NCBI GenBank assembly: GCA_030035585.1
Contig: CM057465.1
Location: 33,684,001 to 33,748,000, forward strand
DNA length: 64,000 bases
Source of the DNA: Dugong dugon
Taxonomy: Eukaryota > Chordata > Mammalia > Sirenia > Dugongidae
Direction: 5' to 3'
Position numbers and translations under genes: made by a program
Part shown: in pieces, positions 43,719 to 55,749 of the stretch
How the letters are laid out: each line of letters begins with the position of its first letter
How positions within the stretch are numbered: the stretch's first letter is position 1
The notes under the pieces: model-generated
Told to the model about the DNA's origin: nothing
The model's input: only the letters and a program-made list of their open reading frames with translations
Database searches by the model: none

Positions 43719-46700
43719 TCACTCAGTGTAAATGCCATCCGGATTCCTCCATGTTACAGGATGTTTCACGGATTCATCATTGTTCTTTATCATTGTGTAA
43801 TATTCCATTGTGTGAATATACCATAATTTGTTTATCCATTCGTCCATTGATGGGCACCTAGGTTTCCATCTTTTTGCTATCGTGAACAGTGTTTCAGTGA
43901 TCATGGGTGTGCATATATCTATTCATGTGACAGCTCTTAATTTCTCTAGGATGTATTCCAAGAAGAGGGATTGCTGGATTGTATGGTATTTCTATCTCTA
44001 GTTTTTTAAGGAAGCACCAAATTGATTTCCAAAGTGATCGTACCATTTTACATTCCCACCAATAGTGTATAAGTGTTCCAGTCTCTCCAGCATTTGTTCT
44101 TTCGTGTTTTTTGGATTAGTGCTAGCCTTGTTGGGGTGAGATGGTGTCTCATTATAGCTTTGATTTGCATTTCTCTAATGACTAATGATCGTGAACACTT
44201 TTCATGTGTCTGTTAGCTGCCTAAATGTCTTCTTTGGTGAAGTGCCTGTTCATATCCTTTACCCATTTTTTAATTGGATTATTTGTCTTTTTGTTGTTGA
44301 GGTTTTGCAGTATCTTGTGGATTTTAGAGATTAGACGCTGATCGGATTTGTCGTAGCCAAAATTTTTTTTCCAGTCTGTAGGTTGTCTTTTGACTCCTTA
44401 GGTGAAGTCTTTTGATGAGCATAAGTGTTTGATTTTTAGGAGCACCCAGTTATTTAGTGCCTCTTCTGGTGTTCGTGCATTGTTACTTATGGTTTATATT
44501 CTGTCTGTGCCATGTATTAGGGTTCCTAGTGTTGTCCCTCTTTTTTCTTCCATGATTTTTATCGTTTTAGATCTTATATTTAGGTGTTTGATCCATTTTG
44601 AGTTAGTTTTTGTATATGGTGTAAGGTATGGGATTTGTTTCATTTTTTTGCAGATGGATATCCAGTTCTGCCAACACTGTTTGTTAAAGATACTGTCTCT
44701 TCTCCAGTTAACAGACTTTTGGCCTTTGTCAAATATCAGCTACTCATAGCTGGATGAATTTCCGTCTGGATTCTCAATTCTGTTCCACTGGTTTAAGTGT
44801 CTGTTGTTGTACCAGTATCAGGCTGTTTTGACTACCGTGGCAGTATAATAGATTTTAAAATTAGGTAGTGTGAGGCCTCCCACTTTGTCTTTCTTCTTTA
44901 ATAATGCTTTACTTATCTGGGGCCTCTTTTCCATAGGAAGTTGGTGATTTGTTTCTCTGTCATTTAAAAATGCCACTGGAATTTGGATTGGGATTGCATT
45001 GTATCTGTAGATCACTTTGGGTAGAATTGACATTTTCACAGTATTGAGTCTTCCTATCCGTGAGCAAGGTATGTTTTTCCACTTATGCAGGTCTCTCTTG
45101 GTTTCTTGCAGTAGTATCTTGTAGTTCTCATCATATAGGTCTTTTATATTTCTGGTTAGATTTATTCTAAGTATTTTATCTTCTTGGGGGCTATTGTAAA
45201 TGGTATTGATTCAGTGATTTCCTCTTGGAAGTTCTCTTTGTTGGTGTAGAGGAATCCAACTGATTTTTGTATGTTTATTTTGTATCCTGATATTTTGCTG
45301 AAATCTTCTATTAGTTCCAGTAGTTTTCTTGTGGATTCTCTGCGGTTTTCTGTGTATAAGATCATATCATCTGCAAACAGAGATACTTCTACTTCTTCCC
45401 TACCAATTTGGATTCTGTTTATTTCTTTTTGTAGCCTAATTGCTCTGGCTGGGACCTCTAGCACAATGCTGAATAAGAGTGGTGATAAAGGCATCCTTGT
45501 TTGGTTCCCGTTTTCTAGAGGAATGCTTCCAGACTCTCTCTATTTAGGATGATGTTGGCTATTGGCTTTGTATAAATGCCCTTAATTATGTGGAGGAATT
45601 TCCCTTCTATTCCTATTTTGCTGAGAGTTTTGATCATGAATGGGTGTTGAACTTTGTCAGATGCCTTTTCTGCGTTAATTAAGAGCATGTGGTTCTTGTC
45701 TTTTGTTTTATTTATGTGATGGATTACATTGATTGTTTTTCTAATGTTGAACCATCCCTGCATACCTGGTATAAATTCCATTTGATCATGATGAATTACT
45801 TTTTTGATATATTGTTGAATTCTATTAACTAAAATTTTGTTGAGGATTTTTGCATCAATGTTCATGAGAGATATTGGTCTGTAATTTTCTCTTTTTGTAG
45901 TGTCTTTACCTGGTTTTGGTATCAGGGTTATGCTGGCTTCATAGAATGAGTTTGGGAGTATTCCATCCTTCTCTGTGCTCTGAAATACCTTTAGTGGTAG
46001 TGGTGTTAACTCTTCTCTGAACGTTTGGTGGAATTCTCCGGTGAAGCCGTCTGGGTCAGGGCTTTTTTTTTGTTGGGAGTTTTTAAATTACCTTTTCAAT
46101 CTCTTCTTTTGTTATAAGTTTATTTAGTTGTTCTAGCTTTGTGTCAGTTTAGTTAGATAGTTTCTAGAAATTTGTCCATTTCCTCTAGGTTTTCGTATTG
46201 GTTAGAGTACAGTTTTTCATAGTATTCTGTTATGATTCTTTTAATTTCAGTTGGGTCTGTTGTGATATCAGCCATCTCATTTCTCATACAGGTTATTTGC
46301 TTCTTCTGTTTCTCTTATGTCTGTTTGGGCAATGGTTTACCAGTTTTGTCGATCCTTTCAGAGAACCGGCTTTTGGTCTTGTTAACTCTTTCAATTATTT
46401 GTTTAGTCTCTATTTCGTTTGATTCTACTCTAATTTTTATTATTTCCTTTCTTCTGGCACCTCTGGCCTTCTTTTGCTTCTCTCTTTCTACTTGTTTGAG
46501 TGATAGGGTTAATGTTTTGATTTTGGCCCCTTCTTCTTTTTGAATGTGTACATTTACTGCTAGAAACTGACCTCTGAGGACTGCTTTTGCTGTGTCCCAT
46601 AGGTTCTAGTAGGATGTGTTCTCATTCTCATTTGATTCTGTGAATTTCTTTATTCCATCCTTAATTTCTTCTGTAACCCTGTAGTTTTTGAGGAAGATAT

Positions 46701-48500
46701 TGTTCAATTTCCATGTGTTCGATTTTTTTCTTTTGCTTTTCTTGCTGTTGACTTCTACTTTTATGGCTTTATGGTCAGAAAAGATGCTTTTTAATACTTT
46801 GACGCTTTGGATTTTGTTAAGGCTTGCTTTATGGCCTAATATGTGGTCTATTCTGGAGAATGTTCCATGTGTGTTGGAAAAGAAGGTATACTTGGCTGCT
46901 GTTGGGTGGAGTGCTCAGTATATGTCCATGAGATCAGGTTGGTTGATTGTGGCGTTTAAATCTTACGTGTCTATATCGAGCTTCTTTCTGGATGTTCTTC
47001 TGTCCTTCACTGAAAGTAGTGTGTTGAAGTCTCCTACCATTATTGTGGAGCCGTCTGTCTTTCTTTTCAATGCTGTTAGAGTTTGTCTTCTGAATTTTGG
47101 AGCCCTATCGTTGGGTGTGTAAATATTTATTATTGTTATGTTCTCCTGGTGTATTGATCTTTGAATCAGTATATAATGTCTTTCCTTATCCTTTGTAGTG
47201 GATTTTACTTTAAAGTCTATTTTGTTGGAGATTAATATGGCCACTCTTGGTTTTTTTTTTTTTTAAATTTTTTATTGTACTTTATTTTATGTTATTTTTT
47301 TTTGAGGATTTTTTTTTTTTTAATTGTACTTCAGGTGAAGGCTCACAGAACAAATAGTTTCTCATGAAACAGAAGTACACGTTCTTGTTTTATGACATTG
47401 CTTAACAACCCCAGAACATATCAACCCTCTAACTTCTCAACTTTTTTTTTTTTTTTGGTGAAAATACACATAGCCAAAGATACACCATTTCAAAAATTTC
47501 TACATGCACAGTTCAGTGACATTGACTATGCTCTTCGAATTGTGCTGTTATCCTTACTTAAGATGAAGGCTTACAGAACAAAATAGTTTCTCGTTTAACA
47601 GTTACTACAAATGTTGCCCTATGACAATGGTTAACAATCTCACAACACATCAACAATATCCTTACTCAACCTTGGGTTCCCTATCAGCAGCTTCCTTGTT
47701 TCCTTCTGCTTTCTGGCCCTTGTCACTGGACTCCTGTACCTCGTTAGTCTCATTTGGTTTTACGGGGCTGTCCACTCCCAGGCTGAACAGTGAGCCTCGG
47801 AGGTAACTTTACCACTGAGCTAAAAGGGTGTGTGGGGGCCATACTCTCGGGGTTTCTCCAGTCTCCTTTAGGCCAGTAAATCTGGTCTTTTTTTGTCACT
47901 CCTGGTCTTTTTTGAGTGTTGTTTGCTTAATATATTTTTTTCCCATCCTTTGAATTTTAGTTTGTTTGTGTCTTTAAGTCTAAGGTATGTCTCTTATAGG
48001 CAGCATATAGACGGATGGTGTTTTTTTTTTTTAATCCATTCTGCCACTCTCTGTCTCTTTATTGGTGCATTTAGTCCCTTTACATTCAGCATATTATTGA
48101 TAGGTATGAGTTTAGTGGTGTCATTTTGATGTCTTTTTTTTGTGTGTTGTTCACAGTTTCTTTGTTCCACTTAATTTTCTGTGCTGAGTCGTTTTTGTTT
48201 ATGTATTTTCTTTTTATCTTTTTCATTGTTGTTAATTTTGTATTTGCTGAGTCTTTATGTTTTTCTTGTTTTTTATTTTGAATTGTAGGATGGTTGGTTT
48301 TCTTTGTGGTTACCTTAATATTTATCCATGTTTTTCTAAGTTTAGACTAGTCTTTTTATTTCTTTATGTTGCCTTGACTTCCTCTCTATTTGAAAGATCT
48401 AGGGCTACATTTTTTAATCCTCCTTTTTTGTTTTAATGTTGTCATCTTTTATGTATTGACATCTGTTTCTCTATTTTGTGTTTTAGCTTTGATTTATTTT
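43719..48500 (-). pseudogene. L1 ORF2 (endonuclease-reverse transcriptase), broken
   Basis: Fragments in several frames: endonuclease (46963-47244, with VGDFNTLL), RT (45515-45865, with [13 protein letters not shown] and [10 protein letters not shown]), the catalytic box (45162-45494, [10 protein letters not shown], with both aspartates present), and C-terminal pieces (44818-45039; 43719-43904). The N-terminal part is separated by the L1 insertion at 47251-47895; its start near 48500 is approximate. Confidence 0.85.
47251..47895 (-). mobile_element. 5'-truncated L1 inserted in L1 ORF2, 10-bp TSD
   Basis: Flanks ccactcttgg (47241-47250) and tcactcctgg (47896-47905) match at 8 of 10 positions, and ORF2 sequence continues across. 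The insert consists of T runs, a partial 3' UTR end, a spacer (ggtgaaaatacacatagcc) and a second 3' UTR, the same composite seen at 31983-32560. Confidence 0.88.
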
Positions 48501-48599
48501 TGTGACTTCCGTGTCTGGGATGATATCTTGTTGCTCTGTCCTGTGTTCTAGTCTTGGATTGTTATTTGAAGTTATTAATTTTCTAACTATAGGACTCCC

Positions 48600-49591
48600 T
48601 TTAGTATTTCTTGTAGTTATGGTTAGGTTTTTGTAAATTCCATAAACTTCTGTTTATCTGGAAATGCCCTAGTCTTGCTATCATATGTGAGAGACAGTTT
48701 TGCTGGATATATAATTCTCAGCTTGCAATTTTTTTCCTTCAAGGGTTTATATATGTCATCCCCTTGCCTTCTTGCCTGCATGGTTTCTGCTAGGTAGTCT
48801 GAGCTTAGTCTTTCTGACTTTTTTTTGTAGATGACTTTTTATTTATCCCTAGCAGCTCATAAAATTCTCTGTTTATCTTTGGTTTTGGCAAGTTTGATTA
48901 TCAGATGTCTTCGTGACGTTCTTTTGGGATCTGCTTTATCTGGGGTTCTGTGAGCATCTTGGATAGATATCTTCTCATCTTTCACTGTATCAGGGAAGTT
49001 TTCTGCCAACAAATCTTCAACAATTTTCTTTGTATATTCTCTTATCCCCCCTGTTCTGGTACTCCAGTCACTCATAGATTATTTCTCTTGATAGAACCAC
49101 ACATAATTCTTAGGGTTTCTTCATTTTTTAAAATCTTTTTATCTGATTTTTCCTTAAATAAGTTGGTGTAAAGTGCTTTATCTTCAGTCTCACTAATTCT
49201 GACTTCCATTGCCTCAATTCTACTCCTCTGACTTTCTATTGAGTTGTCTAATTCTAAACTTCTATTGTTAACTCTTCTGGATTTCTGATTGCTGTTTCTC
49301 TGTGGATTCTTGCAGACTGTTAAATTTGTTATTATGCTCTTCTCTATAATCTTCTTAAGTTCCTCCATTGCTTTGTCTGTGTTTCTTGGCTTGTTCTGAG
49401 TTTTGCTTGCTCTCCTTCCTGATCTGTTGAAGAGTTCTGTGTATTAATCTTTTGTATTCTGCCTCTAGCGATTCCAAGAAATTCTCTTCCTCCAGAAAAT
49501 TTTTTGATTCTTTGTTTTGGGACCTTGCTGAAGCCATCATGGTCTTTTTCTTTATGTGATTTGATATTGACTGTTGTCTCTGAGTCATCAA
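48600..49591 (-). pseudogene. L1 ORF1 (RNA-binding chaperone), broken
   Basis: Three overlapping frames: N-terminal (49355-49591), coiled-coil (49072-49368, rich in Glu, Lys and Arg heptads) and RNA-recognition/C-terminal region (48857-49075, with RRHLIIKLAKTKDK). The frame shifts between them are small. The downstream end is approximate. Confidence 0.8.
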
Positions 49592-50967
49592 TAAGTTATA
49601 TTTATTTATTTTATGTTTGCTTACTGTGTCTTAGCTTCTTGTTTTGATATGCCCGCGTAAGCTGCTTGTGTGAGCTGGTTTGATTATTGGTGCCTTTGAA
49701 GCTCTAACGTCCTGTCACCAGGTGGTTAGATCTGCTACTAGGTATGTGAGCCTAAGAATCTGTTTCCTTTTCTTGTATGCATTCAGCTTAGGTATCCAGG
49801 TAGTCAGTTACCAAGTGTGTGGTGCAGGTTCTCACCTACAGTCCTAGATGGGCAGGGGTGATTGAAGTAGTCAGAACTCTCTGGCTGAAGTGGGGGGGGG
49901 GTCATGCACTGAGCAAGACGGGGCTGACGGCTGCCCCTGAGTTTCTGGGAGGCAAGTGTGTCCCTGTTCTCTAGAGTACATAGGTGGGTGGGTTTTGCAG
50001 CCGGACTACGGCCAGCCAGTGCTGTTCTCCGTAAGGACTGGGAGGCACCACTTATTCATGGACCCCTGTTGCAGGTAGCTAGGTGACGTAGGTGGAGCCA
50101 CCATTCCTCAGGCCCCAATGTGGGTAGGTAAAGACCTGCTTAATGGGCAGAGCAGTGTCAAATGTCACAGACCTGCCACTTCACCATATAGCTGATAAAG
50201 TTGAAGTTAGGCTTCAGGTATATACTCTGTTGTACCATGGTAATGAGGGTTTACACTGTTGAAATGGGCCCACACAGGTCTCTGCAGGGGTGAAAGGCAT
50301 TCAAAGTCCATGGACCCCTTATGCCTGTGCCTAGGCAGAGGAGCTATGCCTACCCTAAATTCCCGGTTTAGGGGAGCAGGCAGATTATATTTTCCTGTTT
50401 GTTAATTTTTTCCTTTTCCAAGGCCAGAAGAATGGCTCAGGGCGTGTGACGGGTCCCACTTCTGGCCTAGGGGACTTGGCAGTTGTTGAAACTGGCCTGG
50501 AATCCTGTGCAGAGTGGGGAGGGGAGAGGTAAATGGGAGAGAGTTTTTTCCCACAGGGGATGTTTTTTGATCGGTGGGGTAGGTCAGACGCACGTACTTA
50601 TCTTTTGCCGATTGAGCACCAGTTTTCACCGATTCTGGAGGTGATGGTAGACTCTCCGCCACTCCGTCTCTCCCATTGTGAAAAATGCCTCCTAAGCACC
50701 ACTGCTTACTGCTTGCCTCAACATGCACGCCAGTCTGTCCACCCTGAAGGGTGGCGGCTCCCGCTGGGGCAGGTCTAGCAACTCTTTGCTGCTTTTGCAC
50801 TGTTTCTCCCTCCCCCTGCCACTCAGTCTGATTCCTCAATTTTGCCTTTTGATGTTCAGGGCTTCTAAATTGTCATATGTAATCAATTCACTTGTTTTTT
50901 CGGGTCTTTGTTGTAAGAGGGAGCACAGGAAGCATCTGACTACTCCAACGCCTTGGCCCCACCTCTC
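49592..50967 (-). promoter_or_regulatory. L1 5' UTR
   Basis: Relatively GC-rich, about 1.4 kb, ending at the TSD. The start reads ggccaaggcgttggagtag on the minus strand, where mammalian L1s often have a YY1 site (caagatggcggag); here it is altered. A 145-codon minus frame (50402-50839) lies within it and is not taken as a gene. Confidence 0.75.
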
Positions 50968-51098
50968 AGAGTCTTTTCTAACATCCATTTTGGTGTTTGC
51001 TTTCTTATCTTTTTAATGACCTTTTGCTTTCTTCCTGTATGACGGCTTTGATGTCTTCCCACAACTCGTCCGGTCTTCATTCATTCGTGTTGAAAGCA

Positions 51099-52016
51099 TC
51101 AAATCTTCTTGAGATGGTCTCCAAATTCAGGTGGGATGTATTCAAGGTTGTATTTTGGCTCTCTTGGACTTGTGTTAATTTCCTTCAGCTTCAAATTGAA
51201 CTTGCATATGAGCAACTCATGGTCTGTTCGGCAGTTGGCCCCTGGCATTGTTCTGACAGATGATTTTGTGCTTTTCCATTGTCTCTTTCCACAGATGTAG
51301 TCAATTTCATTCCTGTGTTTACCATCTGGTGAGGTCTGCTTGTGTAGTTGCCATTTATGTTTTTGCAAAAAGGTATTTGCAGTGAATAAGTTATTGGTCT
51401 TGCAAAACTCTATCATGCGATCTGCGGTGTGGTTTCTGTCACCAAGGCCATATCTTTCAACTACCCATCTATCTTTTTTATTTCTGGTTTTTGCATTCCA
51501 ATCACCAGTAATTATCAATGCATCTTGATTGCATGTTTGATCAATTTCACACTGCAGAAGCTGGTAAAAATCTTCAGTTTCTTCATCTTTGGCCTTAGTG
51601 ATTGGTGTGTACATTTGAATAATAGTTGTATTAACTGATCTTCTTTGTAGACCTATGGATATTATGCTATCACTGACGGCATTGTACTTCAGGATAGATT
51701 TTGAAATGTTCTTTTTGACAGTGAACGTGACGTCATTCCTGTTCAATTTGTCATTCCCAGCATAGTAGACTGTATGATTGTCTGATTCAAAACGACCACT
51801 GCCAGTCCATTTCAGCTCACTAATGCCTAGGATATTGATGTTGATGTGTTCCATTTCATTTTTAACAACTTCTAATTTTCCTAGATTTGTACTTCGTACA
51901 TTCCGTGTTCTGATCATTAATGGGTGTTTATAGCTGTTTCTTTTCATCTTTGGGTCGTGCCACATCAGCACATGAAGGTCCCAAAAGCTTGACTCCATCC
52001 ACGTGATTAAGGTCAT
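51099..52016 (-). CDS. RTE LINE endonuclease domain, 305-codon open frame
   Basis: This is the longest open frame in the window and forms the start of the RTE polyprotein in the copy at 40428-52313. Landmarks of an APE-type endonuclease appear in order: LGISELKWTG (metal-binding Glu), IITGDWNAK (Asp/Asn pair), NEIDYI, and TDHELL (catalytic Asp-His). In a functional RTE this domain nicks target DNA for target-primed reverse transcription. Here the frame stops after the domain, before the RT, so the whole protein cannot be made. The upstream 5' UTR is about 52017-52313. The frame is a transposon remnant, not a host gene. Confidence 0.75.
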   Translation of the reverse strand: MTLITWMESSFWDLHVLMWHDPKMKRNSYKHPLMIRTRNVRSTNLGKLEVVKNEMEHININILGISELKWTGSGRFESDNHTVYYAGNDKLNRNDVTFTVKKNISKSILKYNAVSDSIISIGLQRRSVNTTIIQMYTPITKAKDEETEDFYQLLQCEIDQTCNQDALIITGDWNAKTRNKKDRWVVERYGLGDRNHTADRMIEFCKTNNLFTANTFLQKHKWQLHKQTSPDGKHRNEIDYICGKRQWKSTKSSVRTMPGANCRTDHELLICKFNLKLKEINTSPREPKYNLEYIPPEFGDHLKKI

Positions 52017-52627
52017 CTCTACTTTGAGGATGCAGCTGTTCCCCAGTCATGTTTTGAGAGCCTTCTCACCTGAGGGGCTCATCTTCTAGCACTGTATCAG
52101 ACAGTGTTCTGCTGCTATTCATAAGCTTTTCACAGGCCAGTTTTTTCAGAAGTAGACTGCCAGATCCTTCTTCCTAGTCTGTCTTAATCTGGAAGCTCTG
52201 CTGAAACCTGTCCACCAAGGTGACCCTGCTGGTATTGGAAATACTGGTGGCATAGCTTCCGGTATGATAGCAACACACCAGCCACCACAGTACAACAAAC
52301 AGATGTGTGGTGGAATGATATTTAGCATATCAGAAATTAAAATAGGGAAATTTTAAAAATATTTTTTTATTGATTTAAAATAATAAATGTATCGTGTTAA
52401 TATAAATAACATTTTTAATGGAAATAACCGTATCTTCCAAAATTAAAACAGTATTTCATGAGAAGAGTGACATTGTTTTATGTTTTTGCAACTTTCTTTA
52501 ATATCTAGTTTCATAGAAGATAGTTGATTCTGTCTCGTGCTTCAGTCTGTTGTGATATCACATGTCATATAGCCTTTGGAAAACTCCACTTTAACTAGTG
52601 AGACAATGAGAGTATACAAGGCGAATT

Positions 52628-52735
52628 AAAAAAACCAAACCAGTTGCCTTCGAGTCGATTCTGACTCATGGCAGTCCATGTGTTTCAGTGTAGAACTGCA
52701 CTCCATAGGGTTTTTGTGATCTTTTCGGAAGTAAA
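52628..52735 (-). repeat. AfroSINE, truncated
   Basis: aaaaaccaaaccagttgcc to cttttcggaagtaaatc; the head is missing. Confidence 0.85.
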
Positions 52736-52739
52736 TCAT

Positions 52740-53724
52740 TCTTAGCATTACTATGACAATAGTTTTAACCTCGTGGATGCCTCAGAAGGTTGTCAGGGGC
52801 TCCCAGGAGTCATTGAACCAAACTGTGGTTACTGCTCTTAAGTGAAAGTTTTCCTACGTAAAGCCAGTACTTCTAGTGTCTGTCTACTAATTTGTATCCC
52901 CTTTTGCCTGATTTAGGACATCCCTCCAGCAAGTCTCTACTCTTGCTCCTAAGTCATCAATTTTTGGGTCTCTACTGGATAATTTCTGTCAGCCGTCATT
53001 TCTCCCATTCTACAATAAAACAAAACAAAAAACACTATTTTTTCTTGATCACCTTTCTCTTCCAGCTGCTGCCCTATGTCTTTGATCTTCTTTGTCACAA
53101 AACTCCTCAAAAGACTTATTTGTACTTGCTGTTCCCAATTTCTTTCCTTCCATCCTTTCTTAAATCAACTTTCTAGTCTGGCATATGCTCCCATCTTTTG
53201 AAAGTAATACGGCATCTGTGTCATAAGATTATTGGTCCAACTAGGAGATATACTAGAAGAGTGCTACTCAGGATCCTATACTGAAAGAATAAAATTGAAA
53301 ATTAATTTCAAGTGAAATGTGAAATTGGACCTATTCTGTAATGCAAGGGTGTGTTGGCTAAGCAGGCATCTGTATCCAAATGCAACATTATTCATTCTCT
53401 GGAATGTATTTGAATAAGGAAGGTTTATCAAACTCCACGTATAAATGGAGAAACATCAAAGACATTGCCTGCTAAAACATGCTGTAGGCCATGGAGAAAG
53501 AACCATACTTATTTGCCAAAGATTTGATTGTATTCTTAGACTATTCAAAGGGATTATTTAAAATCAGAGATTATGTTTTTACAGTGTGGCCAGATAAAGA
53601 TAAATCTATGAACATCAGTAGTACTCCCATATACTAGTTATAACCAATTTCAAAATACAAGAAAAAGATTTATATCAATTTCATCTGTGTACTACTTCTC
53701 AAAATAAACAACTTTCAGAATTAT
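52740..53724. other. ZDHHC17: Intron sequence, nothing recognised
   Basis: The 94-codon plus frame 52892-53176 is pyrimidine-rich and unrecognised; no exon signals were identified. Confidence 0.35.
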
Positions 53725-53945
53725 AGAGGTCAGGCAGGATAGGCTCGGCTTTTAGCAATGCTAAAGTTTTAGTGGCTTACATATTAGTTGTTCATGCTGT
53801 ACATACATTGTGTGCTGGATAGTGGCTGCTCTGGGACCCAGTCTGTTTGAATAGCTACTCTGTGGAACATTGCCTGTCTCCAAGGCAAAGGGAAAGAGAG
53901 AGTGGGGAATTGCATACTGGTTCTTAAAACTTGTTCCCTGAAAAT
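53725..53945. repeat. Old mammalian repeat (unnamed)
   Basis: ttagtggcttacatattagt, tgctctgggacccagtctg and aagggaaagagagagtgggg fit a common old repeat, possibly the family at 965-1491. Confidence 0.5.
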
Positions 53946-54145
53946 GACATGTCTTTTTTGTTCATATTTCGTTGGTTAAAAGAAAAAAAAGCTTAAACAC
54001 TTCGGCACACTTAATTTCAAGGGGCCAGGGAAGTACAATACGAGATAACTTGAAATTTTCTATTGCGAATATTTAGGAATTCAGGATAAATTATAACCAA
54101 CATTGTACCTGGGAAGAAAACTGGAAATATCTGATTAATCAAACC

Positions 54146-54306
54146 AAAAGCAAACCCTTTGTCATCAAGTCAATTCGGACTCATAGTAATCCTGTAGGAC
54201 AGAGTAGGACAGAAGCCCCGTAGAGTTTCCAGAGAGAGGCTGGTGGGTTTGAACTGCCAACCTTTTGGTTAGCAGCCGAGTTCTTAACCACTGTGCCACC
54301 AGGGCT
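54146..54306 (-). repeat. AfroSINE
   Basis: aaagcaaaccctttgtcatc to cactgtgccaccagggct. Confidence 0.92.
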
Positions 54307-54339
54307 ATATTTGATTCATAGTACTGATGATTACCAACC

Positions 54340-54525
54340 CCCCCCCAAAAACCCATTGCTGAATAGATTCTAACTCATAGAGACCCTGTAAGACGGAGTA
54401 GAGCTGTAAATCTTTATGGAAGCAGACTTCTACATCTTTCTCCCATGGAGCAGCTGGTGGGTTCGAACCGCTGACCTTTTAGTTAGCAGCTGAGTGCTTT
54501 AACCATTGTGCCACCAGGGCTCCTC
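54340..54525 (-). repeat. AfroSINE (second tandem copy)
   Basis: A C/A-rich tail then acccattgctgaatagattc to tgtgccaccagggctcc. Same orientation as the preceding copy, 33 bp away. Confidence 0.92.
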
Positions 54526-54649
54526 AGTGATTACAGCAGTATTTAAATATAACAGTCAAGGCCAAAAAAGCCAAAGAGAAAGATCACCGCATGTGACTAT
54601 AAAGAGTATAATCTGTGAAATATATTGAAGATACAAACAACCCTGAAAA

Positions 54650-55076
54650 TGAAACTGCATGTGAAAGCTGGGCGGTAAATAAGGAAAACTGAAGAAGAAT
54701 TGACACCTTTGACTTATGGTGTTGGCAGAGAATATTGAATATACCATGGACTGCCAAAAGAACGAACAAGTCTGTCTTGGAAGAAGTACAGCCAGAATGC
54801 TCCTTAGAAACGAGGATGGCCAGACTACATCTCACATACTTTGGACGTGTTATCAGGAGGGATTAGTCCCTGGAGAAGGACATCATGCTTGGTTAAAGTA
54901 GAGAGTCAGTGAAATAGAGGAAGACCCGCAACGAGATGGATTGACACAGTGTCCGCAAAATGGGCTCAGGCATAGCAATGATTGTGAGGATGGCGCAGGA
55001 CTGGGCAGTGTTTCATTCTCTTCTATATTGGGTCGCTGTGAGTCGGAACAAACTCAACGGCACCTAACAACAACAA
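54650..55076 (+). mobile_element. 5'-truncated RTE LINE 3' end
   Basis: The plus frame 54716-54901 reads the C-terminal RTE region and the tail ends caacggcacctaacaacaac, the (CAA)n terminus. Confidence 0.9.
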
Positions 55077-55079
55077 AAA

Positions 55080-55438
55080 TGGAACAGAAGTCTTTAGTAG
55101 AAAAATGGAATAAAATGGCCAAAGAATAAGAACAGGGAGTTCTCAAAAAGATGTAATAGAATAGGAAAATATATTTAAAGTTGAAAATACAAGTATTATT
55201 TACTGTATTTAAATTAGGGGAGAATTTAAAAATAATACCCAGTGCCAGTGAGTTTATAGAGAAATGGTTAATCATATCTTGCTGGTGGTATTATGAATAG
55301 AATCCTTTTGCAAGACAATTTAGGTACTGTATCGGGAACCATTAAAGTGTTCATGCCCTCCAATTTAAGAATTTCTTTCCAGGAAATTTATCCCAGTTAA
55401 AAAGAAGAAATATAAAGTGGTTAACGGAAGTATTTTTT
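55080..55438. other. ZDHHC17: Possible old L1 remnant, not firmly supported
   Basis: aagaatttctttccaggaaatttatccc resembles a phrase seen in old L1s; otherwise unassigned. Confidence 0.3.
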
Positions 55439-55439
55439 T

Positions 55440-55610
55440 AGTAGTGAGGAAAAATCCATTCATTTATTTTTTCATTTTATTTAAGGGTGTCAGTACTATG
55501 CCAAGCCCCGTGCTAAGAACTCCAGTTACACAAATGATTGATAAGATTCCAGCCCTGTCAGCTTATAGTCAAACGGTGAAGACAGTTAGCTATGGGGTGT
55601 TATGGGAAGA
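55440..55610 (+). repeat. L2-like LINE fragment
   Basis: gtcagtactatgccaagccc, gtgctaagaactccagttac and attccagccctgtcagctta follow the order of the L2 3' region. Confidence 0.55.
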
Positions 55611-55749
55611 TAATAGAAGAGGAATGTTCAAGAAATAACATTTGAGTTTAGTTAGGAAATAAAAGAATAAATTTCCAGTGAGTGGATATGTTTCAGTACA
55701 TTTCAGTATACAGTTGAATTAAATATTTTGCAGAGGTTATAGGCAGTAC

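Larger units (their letters stand above)
42689..50967 (-). mobile_element. Near full-length L1, inactive, interrupted once
   Basis: In minus-strand order: 5' UTR (about 49592-50967, starting ggggccaaggcgttggagtag), ORF1, ORF2, a 3' UTR of about 1 kb and a 35-base poly(A). About 7.6 kb after removing the insertion at 47251-47895. Both ORFs are broken. Confidence 0.9.
42289..50977 (-). repeat. Target-site duplication of the nested L1
   Basis: cagagtct is present at about 42290-42297 and about 50968-50976 (left copy followed by ctttttt, right copy by tttt). On the minus strand this reads as an A-rich junction followed by agactctg, as expected at an L1 endonuclease site within the RTE. Confidence 0.65.
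40428..52313 (-). mobile_element. Full-length RTE LINE split by an L1, 10-bp TSD
   Basis: The exact duplication aatgatattt (40418-40427 and 52314-52323) bounds the element. RTE sequence occupies 40428-42298 (3' part) and about 50968-52313 (5' part), together about 3.2 kb, matching the 3259 bp of the copy at 12440. The 5' part keeps an open endonuclease frame. The 3' part has RT and C-terminal remnants in several minus frames (41361-41588, 41260-41466, 40967-41212, 40438-40734). The RT box reads YADN, with a stop one codon before it. Confidence 0.93.

Noticed and set aside
46688..47122. 144-codon plus-strand frame and other plus frames across 43000-49000
   Set aside because: They are antisense shadows of L1 ORF1 and ORF2.
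50402..50839. 145-codon minus-strand frame
   Set aside because: It lies in the L1 5' UTR upstream of ORF1; GC-rich sequence explains the length.
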